This document shows, piece after piece, positions 13,970-26,200 of a stretch of 64,000 bases of DNA. A program made the position numbers and the translations under genes. Each line of letters begins with the position of its first letter. The first letter of the stretch is position 1. Source of the DNA: Tipula vernalis (lineage: Eukaryota > Arthropoda > Insecta > Diptera > Tipulidae); contig OY282560.1 in the NCBI GenBank assembly GCA_958295665.1, positions 145,134,091-145,198,090 on the forward strand. Reading direction: 5' to 3'. A model generated the notes under the pieces. That model was not told the DNA's origin. It ran no database searches and saw only the letters and a list, made by a program, of their open reading frames with translations.

Positions 13970-14345
13970 ACAATAATTTCGAATTATTCTCAAAAATGTA
14001 GAATTTTCGAAGTATCTAGATAGAAAGTTTTCAAATATCGAATTATCCGATAATTATATAAAACCGAAGGAAATCAATCACCGCCAGGTAAAAAACAAAT
14101 AACCTGGACAGTCCTGAGTAATTTCTAACATCCTAGGAAATCGAAGAAATATCGAAATTGTGGCATAATCTCGAAAAATCTTCTAAATATAACGATTTAT
14201 AGGTGTAATTCTGTAAGTTCCTCCAACTCAAAGCTTAGCGCAGAACATTGCCATACAAAAATTGGAATAAATTCGAAAATGTCTAAAAATCTCGAATAAT
14301 CTTAAAAATATCGAAAAACTTAAGAAATCTAGAATAAATCGCGTA
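13970..14345 (-). repeat. Degenerate motif array, inverse orientation
   Basis: GAATTATTC, ATCTCGAATAATC and CTAGAATAAATCG variants are the complement of the pattern at 8890-9660, directly beside the long-TIR transposon. Confidence 0.4.
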
Positions 14346-14434
14346 GTAATCGAAAGTTACGCCATTGAACAAGGTTTAATTCGAAGAGGCACAAATCACC
14401 TCATTTCCTCACATGCTACATTCTCACTTGCATG

Positions 14435-15170
14435 CAGTGCTGCCAGATTATTTTTTATAAAATCTTTTTAATTTGAAAAAAAAATCTTTTTTTGAGTCAT
14501 TAAATCTTTTTTTAATTTCTTTTCTATTAAATTTCGAGAAAGTAGGCTCCACGTTCGCCGTTGCCGCAGAAATCGTTAAAATGGCCATATTAGCTCGCTT
14601 CAAATTAGGAAAACATAAACTGCATCGAACAATTTTAAATTCAAAAATCGTTCAGTTTTAATTCTGAAAAATTCAACAATTTAATTTGCCAATTCATCGT
14701 CGGCAATTTGGAAGTAATCCTGATTAATGATGTTAGGAGAAAAGACAAAGGATTTTTTTTGTTTTCAAAAAAAATTTTGAACAACTTAGGTTTTTTTATT
14801 TAATATACAAGAGAATCCAAAGCCTGTTATCATTTGTCCCCAAAATTAATTTTATTAATTAGGTGATTACGTGTGATATCTTCAAGTAAACCTGTTGACA
14901 GTGGAACCGAAACTCTACTTTATCGTTTGATGATAGTAAAATGGTGGTTATTTCGATTTCCTATTTGTTTAATAATAAACCGTATGTTTAAAAAACGTAT
15001 TACATATTCCTTAAAACATCTGGAAAAGCTTGCTGTTATAAAAAGATTATTTTAGATACATTCAAATTAATTTTAAAGAAAATCTTTTTATTTTGAAGAA
15101 AACCTTTTTATCTTTTTCACGGGCAAAAAATCTTTCAAAAAAAGATAAATCTTACGATCTGGCAGCACTG
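14435..15170 (-). mobile_element. hAT derivative, copy B
   Basis: Same family as 10384-11044 but inverted. The ends are CAGTGCTGCCAGAT and ATCTGGCAGCACTG. TTGCATG occurs just outside both ends (14428-14434 and 15173-15179), fitting an 8-bp hAT duplication with one small change. The minus strand carries the dimerisation-domain remnant (ILTISAATANVEPTF) near 14515-14590. Non-autonomous. Confidence 0.78.
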
Positions 15171-18100
15171 CGTTGCATGCCCGTGGATTTAAGTGTTTAT
15201 AGTGGGTAGTGTAAGGTTTCAAAATAACATGAACAATGTAAGTTGTCAAAAATGTTGGTAGTTATTATAATAGAATGTGACACGTGAATAAAAAGGAATG
15301 AGAATATTGAATTATGTTTATAACAGAAATTGAAGTTAAACAAAACTTCTTTCGCTTTGCCCGTTTATTTTGCATTGAAAAATCTGAATTTCTTTAAGCA
15401 TGCATTGCATTCATGTATCAGCCGCTTCTGCAGATTATATCAATTTTTGGTAATATTCCGACAAATATAAAGAACCGTAATAAGCATTTATAAAAATAAG
15501 AATTCAAGAAACTCAAACGATTTTAAAAAACTCTTAATTTCAAAAACGTTTTTCTGAAAAATACGAATTTGAGACCTAAGCCATTATGATTCGTGACCAC
15601 AGAATTATTGTAACACAAACCAAAATAGACCAAAAGTCAAATTTTTGCCCGTATGGACCAAAAAATGGAGTGTAATGCGGTTCAAGATAATGGGCGGTTT
15701 GTGTTAAACAAAATGATTTTGGTTCTGATCGGTTTTCTCTAAAAAAGAATAAAAACTTGTTAAGATAAACAAATATAAATTACAATAAAAGGAAAAAATA
15801 TTGTATTGACATCAAATGGTCCAAGTTGAGTCCTAATTGAGAGCGAAATTATTTTCTTTATGTTTGCTTATGTTTCATAACAGATTAATTAATTCCTTGA
15901 TGAAGCAGATTGGACAATAATTATTGTAAGTGTATATGAAGTTTCTTTATTATAAATTCGTTCGTGTTTATGGTTACCTGAAATAGTGTTGCAACAAAAT
16001 GAGATAGGCCGGAGCAATGCAGCACACCAGGCTAAGCAGATATATCAAAATATTTGTAACTTAATACGTGCTAGATTGGGTATCTTTTGTGAGAGTAATC
16101 TTAAAGATAGATCTGACCATGCTGTTCCAACGGTCCAAATAAGTAGGTCAGGTAACTAATCGACTACTAGTACCCATGCAGCCAGCTGATACCAAAAAAT
16201 CCGTTCGAAGTCATGAATCTACATAGTTAAAAATCCAGAAGAATATACAATATTACAAGATGATTAGTAAGCGATGTTTAAAAAATTGTAAAGGTAACTA
16301 CAATAAACTTTTACAATTTTACCTCTAAAAATGTTCCTAAATGTTCCATAATGTTGATTATTCCAAGCCAAGATTTAGGTTTTCATCCAAATAACACTAT
16401 TTTTCGTCAAATGATAAAATAAACTACCACTTCCGCCAATTACCTGACTTATTTCCGCCAAAATTCACTGTGTTGAGCAGTGGATTATTAGATATTAGAA
16501 AATTTATGAATATTGAAATACCGGGGTGAATAAACTTTGCTTTGTATAATTTGATTATGTAGATAGATCTCAAATTTGACGAAAAAGAAATGAAGGAGTT
16601 ATGTTTGAATGTTGATTTTAGTGATAACTGACAGACATGTGTATACATTACTTTGAAAATCAATTTTTCTGACACAGAATGAAATAAAACACTATATCAT
16701 ATCCTTTATTTATTCTATCACTATATTATGTCGTTATTTATTACGTAAAACGATAAATATTTCTGACCAGTTTTAATTACACCAATCGCTTGATTTACGA
16801 AATCTCTTTATATCATATTTCGTTATAACATAGTGATAAAAATAAAGTATAGCCGCCTGCCTCTATTTACGAAAATCACTTTGATTTACGAATTTTCGCT
16901 TTTTACCAATAAATTATTTTAGTTTTTCAATTACTAGAATACTATTGTGTTTCAATTATTAATTCACTGATTTCATTCATGTATTTATAGTTATACGTTT
17001 TTTATGCAAAATAAAAATTCGATTAACAAATTTCGTTATACGAGTACATCCGTACAATTTTTTGGAACGAATTAATTGGTTAATTACGAAATACATACTG
17101 TAAAAGTGCCATCAAATTCTCCATTTTATAGCTTTACTTATTTTATTTTATTTATTTTATCAACAATTTAATAATCTTCAGTCATATTCTCAATTCGAAT
17201 TTAATATCATTGCTTTTAAAAATACGATGCACAACCGAAACCACTGAAAGTTCTCTATCTGATCTTTTATGGTATATTGTACGAGTATTTATTTACATAA
17301 ATATATTATTTATAATAATTTTTCTTTATAATATTTAAATAAATGCATTTTATTGCATTTTTTATGATAAGTTTTCCATTGTGTTTGTTAATAAATGCAA
17401 TTTTATGAAATAAAAACAGTTAATACATAATTCGGTCCCTTAGTGGTTGAAAATTCGAGTGTGTGCATACAAATTAATTAATTTATGTACCCGTATGCCA
17501 CAAAATATTTTAATTATATTAAATCTAATATTTTACTATTTTCCGATCTAATATAATTATTAATTTACTTATAATATTGCTGTATTTACAATATAATTAG
17601 TAATTTTTATCTTAAAGAAACCAATTGAAAATTAACAATTTTGTTGTTTATTCATGTACTAACATCACTATAAAGATTTTTATATTGCATTTTAACATAA
17701 TTATTTTGGTTTTGTCACTTTCTTTTTTTTTGATACAGATTTAATTTAAAATTGAAATTACGATCGTTTGGGATGTTCCCACTTTGTCAAATTTCTAAAA
17801 ATAACTCGAGTGTTTGTTGTGAATAAACCAAAATAATTGTGTTTTAATATATAAAATCAATCGAAAATAAAATGTCTATTTTATTTAATATATTTTATAA
17901 AATAAAAATCGATGTATGCACTTCCATAATTTATTGACCTGAATATTATTAATCAATTAAAATTATATAGAAAATATTAGATTATGTTTTCATAACAGAA
18001 ATACTACATATTAATTTTAATAAATATTTTTTGTTTTGTTATTTTATAAATTAATATTAATATTGTATTTAATTAACATCTCCGTATAGTATTACAATTT

Positions 18101-20922
18101 ATTAATTTTGTTTTTTTTTTTCATTCTTATTTTGAAATTATAAATTAAAAAGTTTCAAAATGTTTTATCACAATATTTTAATGTTAGTTTTAAAGTATTA
18201 TTTTTATTTAATTTTTATTCTATTAATATAATATATTTATACGGAATATAATATATTTAATTATGCTAGGACCATGTATGCATGTGTGCATAGCAAAAAC
18301 AAATTTTAGTAAACCGCGAAATCAATTTAAAGAAAATTAATAATTAAAATAAAAGTAAAAAATTACCTGCATAATTTAAATGAAAAAGGAATAAAACTTA
18401 AAGGAAATTTTAATTAATTTGAATGATAAGTTGAAACGGAAAAAGCATGGAACATTTTATTGGACGAAAATAAGAATTGTTCAATCAATAAATGTGAACT
18501 CTTTGAAGTTTTTAATGAGCTGCTCTAAGTACAATAGTATGTATTCGGTTTTAGTTCAGGTAGAAAGCAAGGACGGAAATAATAACATTGTAACGTGCAA
18601 TGAAAGCAAAAGCATTATATATGTACTTACATACCTGAAATCCAATAATACGTCGTACATAAAAGTTTATTAGTACATTTAGATTAAATTTGTATTTCGA
18701 AAAACACAGTTTTTTAGTTTCATCTTCAATGTTCAGCCATTAATCGAAAAATTCTTTATATTTAATTTACTATTTATACCAAAAAATGGAACTTGATTAT
18801 ATCGAATTTCGATTTATTAACTCAAGTCAACAATCTTTGTTAATCAAAAAATTCCAAATAGAAGATGTCCCAAAATGAACTGACATTTTAGTTTTTATCA
18901 AAACACTTTTTTTGTTAGAATATTTATAATGTTTTTAATTTATTTGACAGTACAGATATGAAGTTAGTGGCTGAGGCAGTTACTTTGTGGGAAAATCACA
19001 GCAATTTTGCGCCCAATTTGCGTTGCCGTTTAGTTGGTTTCAACTTTTCAATTTGTTTTTACTTATTCAGGACAGCTGGAAGCAAGTTAAAAGGATTTAA
19101 TACTTACGTGGATCACCTTTTGGAATTACCTATGTCAAAGTTCAATAAACTAAAACTAGCATATCGGTTAATTGTGTCCTCATGCAATTATATAATAAAC
19201 CAAAATAAGGTTGAATAAGTAATTAGTTGTGGTCACACTTTTTCGTAATATTTTTAAGCATAAGTTCGGGCCATGTACTGAAAATTAGCCTTGCCATTTT
19301 GATGAGCAACCTTAACGCAAAAGCAAGTGTAACATTATATAATATTGAGGTTGGGAATTCTTCAGAGCAAACCCCATGAATGATAACCAGGAAAAGTTTC
19401 GATTCAGATCGCAATGTGGTGATTGGAAGCACGATTCGCCCACAAAAGTAGCCAAACACCACCTAGACTTTCCCTCACAGCATGTACCTAATCAAATCGA
19501 CTATAATGCTAAAAGCTGTGAGTAAACAACCTCATTGTTTGTCAGCGACCCTAATTTTGTGGTCGATAATGTGCAGCAGAAGCTGCAAATACCTCACGTT
19601 TTGAAGAAATTTGTATCCTAGATATCATATACCAAACATCATACCATATGTATTAGAGATGTACAAAAAATCAAAATCAAATTAAAAGGCTGTTATTCAC
19701 TCAGATGATTTACGACATTCGCCTATCGGCTCGTGTTGGTAAACTTCATCTTCGTAAATAACAGATATCATTATATGGTCGTTGAATAATATACTATATT
19801 AGTATTACTTTACTTCTAAATGGAAATCGATTAGCCTTAAACTAAATTATATAATCTTCTCTTCAGCGTTTGGATCCAGTTACTTCGACGGATTGTTCGT
19901 AATTAATAATTTTTGTGGTCGGTTGAAAGACCCTATCGACTAGAATGACTTTCATTGTGAATAAACTGAATATTCCCTTAAGAAATAGTGTGTGGTTCCT
20001 CTATTCCCCCGCCGTCCGAAGTACTTGGGTCTTGTGCCTTTTTGATTATTATATCAAATGGATTAATAAAATAAAAAAGCCCCCCAGTACAAAAAATATG
20101 CCGATGACAAGATTTTGTCAAAATCATTGCTCAAATTCGAGTTCCTTTTTAAAAAGGTGGTTGAAGGTCAAGGTCGATAAAACAATCATAATTCGGCCAA
20201 AACTGTCATCGCATGTAACCCTTCGATTGATGGAATAAATAGTCCAGACGTTGCTAGCTTGTTGTATTAACCACCGAATGTCTTTTCAATTATTCAAAAG
20301 CAAAACCTAAACGCAATCGCACCTCGCATCCAGCTCCGATGTCATTTAATATGTATTTAATACCAATACTGGCAAAACACATAAGTTGGCCGAATACCAA
20401 TTCCAACAAGATTTTTGAAGAAAAACACAGCAAGAGAAAATTACGCCCACCATTGGAAGTGCAGAGAGAAGATTTTCGAAGAGAAACACAGCAAGAGAAC
20501 GTTGCGCGGGAACAGCTATCGATAAAGTACTGGAACAGTGATTTACTATTTGTGAGCCCATTTCAACGGGTTGAAACCAAATAAAATCAAAGACAACAAA
20601 AAAATAATTCCTACCATACTATACTTCGTAATCTTAAGTTTTTTTTAGTTTGTTTTTTAACAAAAATTTCCAGAAACGTCAAATTTTTAAAAATATTATT
20701 TTATAAATTAACACCACATACAGATGAAAGATAAAAGTACCTTAAAAATAAATAAAAAAAGGCCCCAACATTTGGAGATTATTTTTGTGGTTTTGTCCAA
20801 ACCTTGTAGGACCGAGGCCGCAGGAGCTTTGCTAAACAAACATCGAAATATTTTTCTGAATTTTATAATTTCATTATTCCGGATTTTAAATTTTCTGGAT
20901 TTTCACTTTCTGGCAAATATAT
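15171..20922. other. Long AT-rich region without recognised genes
   Basis: Short open segments (for example 18419-18673, 18958-19218 and 19945-20238 on plus; 19223-19462 on minus) show no motif I recognise and lie in low-complexity context. I do not call them genes. A short direct duplication with GAAACACAGCAAGAGAA-type units lies at about 20409-20505. Confidence 0.45.
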
Positions 20923-21468
20923 ACTAAAGATACATGTTAAACCGAAAGTGATCTGACTGAAAACGTCCGAGATAAATTCAACATGTAAACGGTGACTTGA
21001 CTGAAAGTTATCTGAAAGTAGTCTAAGTTCGGCCAACTTAAATTTGGTTGGTTGAGTCACCACTTTGTGTGTTGAGTTAAACATGTAATATAACTTTAAT
21101 TTGTCAGCTCAGGGGCCCTATTCTCGAATTCCACATCCATTTTCCAAATGTGGACATCTGTCATAATTCATAAAAATTGAATTTTTTCGGTACTAAGGGA
21201 ATATTTCCGAATGGGTATAAGCAGGTGGAAAAAATTCCCCATATAGGAAAATGTTCATGCCGCATGTGTTTTATATACGAATTACAATTTTCGAACGTTT
21301 TTGTGTGAACTTTGACAGATGTCCACGTGTGAAAAATGGATGTGGAATTCGAGAATAGGCCCCCAGATCTAATAAAAGTCTCATGTAAACACAAACTCAA
21401 ATTTTCAGTCAGATCACTTTCAGATAAAACTCAGTCAGATCACTTTCGGTTTAACATGTATCTCTAGT
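20923..21468. mobile_element. TIR MITE hosting a nested H1 MITE
   Basis: The ends read ACTARAGATACATGTTAAAC and its complement, with inverted AGTGATCTGACTGA continuing inward. The interior repeats CAGTCAGATCACTTTC-like motifs. It is split by the H1 element at 21113-21363, so it is older than that insertion. Confidence 0.78.
21113..21363. mobile_element. MITE family H1, copy 2
   Basis: Same GGGSCCTATTCTCGAATTC termini as at 3395. CAG flanks it as the 3-bp duplication (21110-21112 and 21364-21366). It is inserted within the element at 20923-21468. Confidence 0.82.
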
Positions 21469-23191
21469 CATAGTGATTTACGACCTGAAGTGGGATTACC
21501 CTCGATTTGACAAACAATCAAATTTTTAATTGTAACAAAAGTTTGAAAAGTTATTTTAATTCGTTGTTTCCCTTAATGGATGGAGGATGACGCCTCCAAA
21601 CCCCCACTGTGACGATTTATTAAAATTCCAAAATTAATAGAAATTAGAATGTTTTTCAAAAATTTTTGTTTTTTAATAATAATTCACATGCTTAAGTAGA
21701 AAACTTCCCAAAAGCCGCTTAGCATTGGAGCCTATGCGTAACAATGACAAGAAAACGTGATAATTGTTTCAAAAATATTAATATTTTTATTATTATTTAC
21801 GTTTCTGTTTCGCATACTAAAATAAAAACCATCTCAAAGCCGCGTAGCATTGGTCCTCTCCACGCAAGGATCACAAGAATTTATATAACATCCTATTGTT
21901 ATCAAATTGTAGTTGATTCTGGCACTTTACTTTGTGTTTTTCGATATTTTTTTTTTGGGGGATTTTTATTGTTGAGAATTTGAGGTGCTCTCCCTGAATT
22001 TTAGCATAAGAACATATTTCTAAATTTACTTACGTTGTCACATCGCGAAATATGAGCGTCTTGAAAATTCTTATTTTCTAGATATTGTTGAAACCATCGA
22101 GTTATGTGATAAAATATTTTCGTTAGATTTGACACTAACGGTTCTCGCTTTGACTTTCAATATAATATTGCTAGGAAGAGACGGATTGACGCATTTCTGA
22201 AAAATGTCTCCTCTTTCATCGGTATAATTTGTAAATAACGAAAAACAATAAATTAAAATTAATTAAATTGAATGAATTGGCCTTGTGCCTATTTTATCAT
22301 TGACGTAACATTACATTATTTGTGTATATACTCTTAAGATTCTCTGCAAATTTAAAATAGATCAGTTATTTATTGTAATAACCGTTTTATTCATTATTAA
22401 GTGAGTAGAATGGAAATGTAACGTGTTTATAAATTTTTAACTTTTATCGTAATTTCGCCTCAATAAAATATTCCAAAATTTCGAAGCAAATACTAAATTT
22501 AGAAACAAAATTCCAAATAATAAAAAACAAAACAAAACTTAATTAATTTTTTTTGTTCAAAAAACGATCATGGCACTTGTTAAATTTTTTGATATTTATT
22601 TGATATTTTTTCTAAAAATAAAAATAAACTAAAGATAATAATAAAACTTAAACAAAAGGAATAAAAATAAAAAAACAACTAAATGAAATTAATATAAAAT
22701 TTATAAAATTATTTTTTAATTTAATTAAAAAAAGGAATAAAATTCTTTATATTGTAATAAATAAAAAAAAATCTCTCTTTACATAGTTTTTTTTAAACAA
22801 TATAATAAAGTAAATTATAGAAATAACAATAATAATTATTATTTATAGCTACACGTAATTAAAAATAATAATATTATTTAAAAAAAACCGAAAATATTCA
22901 AAACTGTGTAATTTAAATTTATAAAACCGATTGGGATCATTTATCATTAAACAAAATCAATATTGAAACTCATATGGAAATTTATTACAACAAAAAATTA
23001 TGGTTTATTAATATTAATTAGGTAATTAAAGAATAATAAAAAAAAACTATTTTAATTGTATTTTATATAATTTTCGTGCTGATTGGTGAATGTATATCGT
23101 TAGAACTAAGAATTAAATTAATACATCCAATATCAACGGTCGCTATCACCATATCATCATCACTGTAATATAACTTATTTTTAATTAAATT
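21469..23191. other. AT-rich region, 3' flank of the kinase gene
   Basis: No gene recognised. On the minus strand AATAAA occurs at about 23009-23004 and 22986-22981, roughly 185-205 nt after the kinase stop codon. These are plausible polyadenylation signals. The rest is poly(A/T)-rich. Confidence 0.45.
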
Positions 23192-23256
23192 TCATTTATA
23201 TTGGCGATTTGGTTCTGGATGTAGATATACTCCTTCAACGGTATATATTGATGTTT
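23192..23256 (-). CDS. Eip63E: Kinase last exon
   Basis: 65 nt, acceptor TTTCGCAG. It encodes [20 protein letters not shown] and a final lysine, then TGA at 23194-23192. Confidence 0.93.
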
Positions 23257-26200
23257 CTGCGAAATAAAACAAAACATAAAAAATTAAGTCCCGAAATTGA
23301 GACGGATCATATTGTTTAAATTACCATCTGGCAATTCATATAACTTTTTAGGAAGTGGAGCGAAATATGGATGCCTTAATGCATCTTCTGCCATTATTCT
23401 ATCGTCTGGGTTTAATTGTAATAGAGCTGTAGCCATTGCTTCACCTTCTACTATATCATATAACCTAGGGAAACTATGTCCTAATTTTCGAGGCCTATAG
23501 AAACCTATAAATTAAAAATAAATTAGTAAAAATATTTACAATTTCTGCATCTAAAAGCATACCTAATTTATGAGGTTTATAACCAGGTAAATGTGTAACA
23601 CTAGTCCACGTTTCCTCAGTTGGCGTGCCTAGTAATTTAAATATTTTATCTAATTGATCATAAGTATCTCTTATACCCGGAAATGTAGGCATTCCTGTAA
23701 TCATTTCTACAAATATACAACCGACTCCCCACATATCCAGTGATGTAGAATATTCGGTACTTCCTAATAAAACATCTAATAATAATAAAAAAAGAAATAT
23801 AGCGCTTTCAAATAAAAATCTATTTCATTTTTTTTATTCTAACCTGGTGGCCTATACCACAATGTAACAACCTCGTGTGAATATGTATGACTTGGTACAC
23901 TTTTTGCTCGCGCCAAACCAAAATCAGCTAATTTAAGTTCCCCTACTTCGCTAATTAGTAAATTTTGTGGTTTTACATCTCGATGTAACACCCTCCGTTT
24001 ATGACAATACGATAAACCTCTAAATAATTGAAATAAAAATAGCCTTACATTTCGATGTTCTAAGCCTCCAGCATGTCTTTCCATATATTGTGATAAATCT
24101 GTATTCTGAAATTAAATAATTACAACAAAAAAATGTAAATTAATTCGAAAAGTAAATAAATAAGAATAATTTGTTTATGTAGAAAGAATATTTCGTGGAA
24201 ATCCATATCTTCAAAAACCACAATTTAATCGTCGGTAGATTGTTATGTACTACATGGGCTGAAAAGTTTCCTGTATTGATAATAAAACGCAAATTTTTGG
24301 CAATGCTTTTATTTAATCGGCAATATAATCTGCTTTTAACCCAATAGACTCCATCCAACGATTTTCAATACCTGTCTTGTAAAGCGATTTTTCAAACACT
24401 ACAAAATACGCGTTTGTTTCGATTTTACTTCATCATTCGAAGCAGATCTCTTTCCCTACAGCAATCTTTTTAATTTTGATCTTGAAGAAAGATAATTTTT
24501 TCCTTGTCAAATGTGTTCGTTTTGCCTTGATTGCATTGCTCAATTTATCTAGTGATTGTTTTTCCTTTTTCTAAATAGTTGATGAGCAATATTCCATGTG
24601 TGCCAAATGGAGGAAGAGTCACCCTAAAATCTCATCTATTCAGTCACTCTATGAGACGGCTTAGTTTTAAACATTTCTCAATAATTTACTAATGTATGCA
24701 AACAGTAATTATGAAAAAGGTAAAATTGATTAAAAACCGAAATTTAATCAATTAAAAAATTGATCGGCAATGATTGGATTTTATTATCACACTTGATAAA
24801 ATAAATCTTTACAAATTGTATAATTTAATCAACATTTAATTAGATAAATCAACGATTGCGCATTAAAATAACAAATCGAAATGATCATTCCACAACCCCT
24901 CGCTGTACATTAATTAATCAACGCTTTTGCTATTAAGTAAATAATAAAAAATAAAAATAAAACGCAAACTAACACAGCTTATTAATTGAGATTTATGATA
25001 TAAGGCGAGCATTAAATATTTATCGATTATGATTATATTTTCTATCAACACCGTTTATGTATTGTATAGCAGAGCAACAACAATAAAATAAACCAAATAT
25101 TAGATACCACACCAACTACCTAATATAATCTAAGTGTTTAATATTATATTCTTTGCGTATTATCTTGCCTAAACGAACAAAACGAAAATAGACTGTTTAA
25201 ACAATTTAAATGGTAGTCTTTGCTAAATATCTATACATACTTGAATATTAAAAGTAAATATAATTAATTATTGGCACAAGAGAAGATAATATTATCTGTA
25301 ATAATGATATTCCTCATCCATAATAATGTAATTGGGAAAAAACTAATTGCTACAAAATCGAATTAATTTATCTTACCACATATTCAAATACAAATGTTAA
25401 TGTCTCCCTTGTATGCACAATATCATGAAGTGTTATAATGTTTGAATGTTTTAATTCTTTTAATAGAGACGCCTCACGTATTGCCGTAAACGGTGCACCC
25501 TCTTCTTCCTGTAATCGAATTTCTTTTAATGCAACTACTTGATTTGTAAGACTAAAAGTAAATAGATAAAAAATAAAATATTTGTATCATTATAAATAAA
25601 ATACAATTAAAAATCCACTTAATACACTTACTTGCTGTATCCCTTATAAACAGTAGCATAAGATCCTTCACCTAATTGTTCTAATTTTATATAAGCTTCA
25701 GACTTTCCAAAAGGTGAATCACCCTAAAATTAAATAAATAAATAAAAACTTCAGTAAAAATAATATTTTTAAATAAATCTTGTAAATTATAATACTTTCG
25801 CTTTGAACAAAAACATAATTTAAACTAAAGTTATATTATCAATTGCTTTTGCTATTGTACAGCGTTTTGCGGCAAATCAAAAACTATTGTAAACGGTTAA
25901 CACAAATAACTGAAATATATATATGACGACATAGAAATAAAAATTGAGTTAAGGAAATAATAAATATGGATTTTTTTATTTAAAAATGTGTGAACTTTTA
26001 AGAGATCTTATCTAGATATATCTAGAGGAAAATGCAAATGTTGCTGTAACACTCGTACGTACTTACGTACACTAAGATTTAGATAACCTGGGGTTTATAC
26101 GATATTTATAATTTTTCTATTTTATGAAAGTAACTCATATATAAGTTCAAACATCACAGAAGTTAAATTATATTTAAACGTGAACACCTTTAGGCTGAAG

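Noticed and set aside
15171..20922. Several 60-97 codon open segments as possible small genes
   Set aside because: No recognisable domain, no splice partners and AT-driven composition; chance open frames are expected here.
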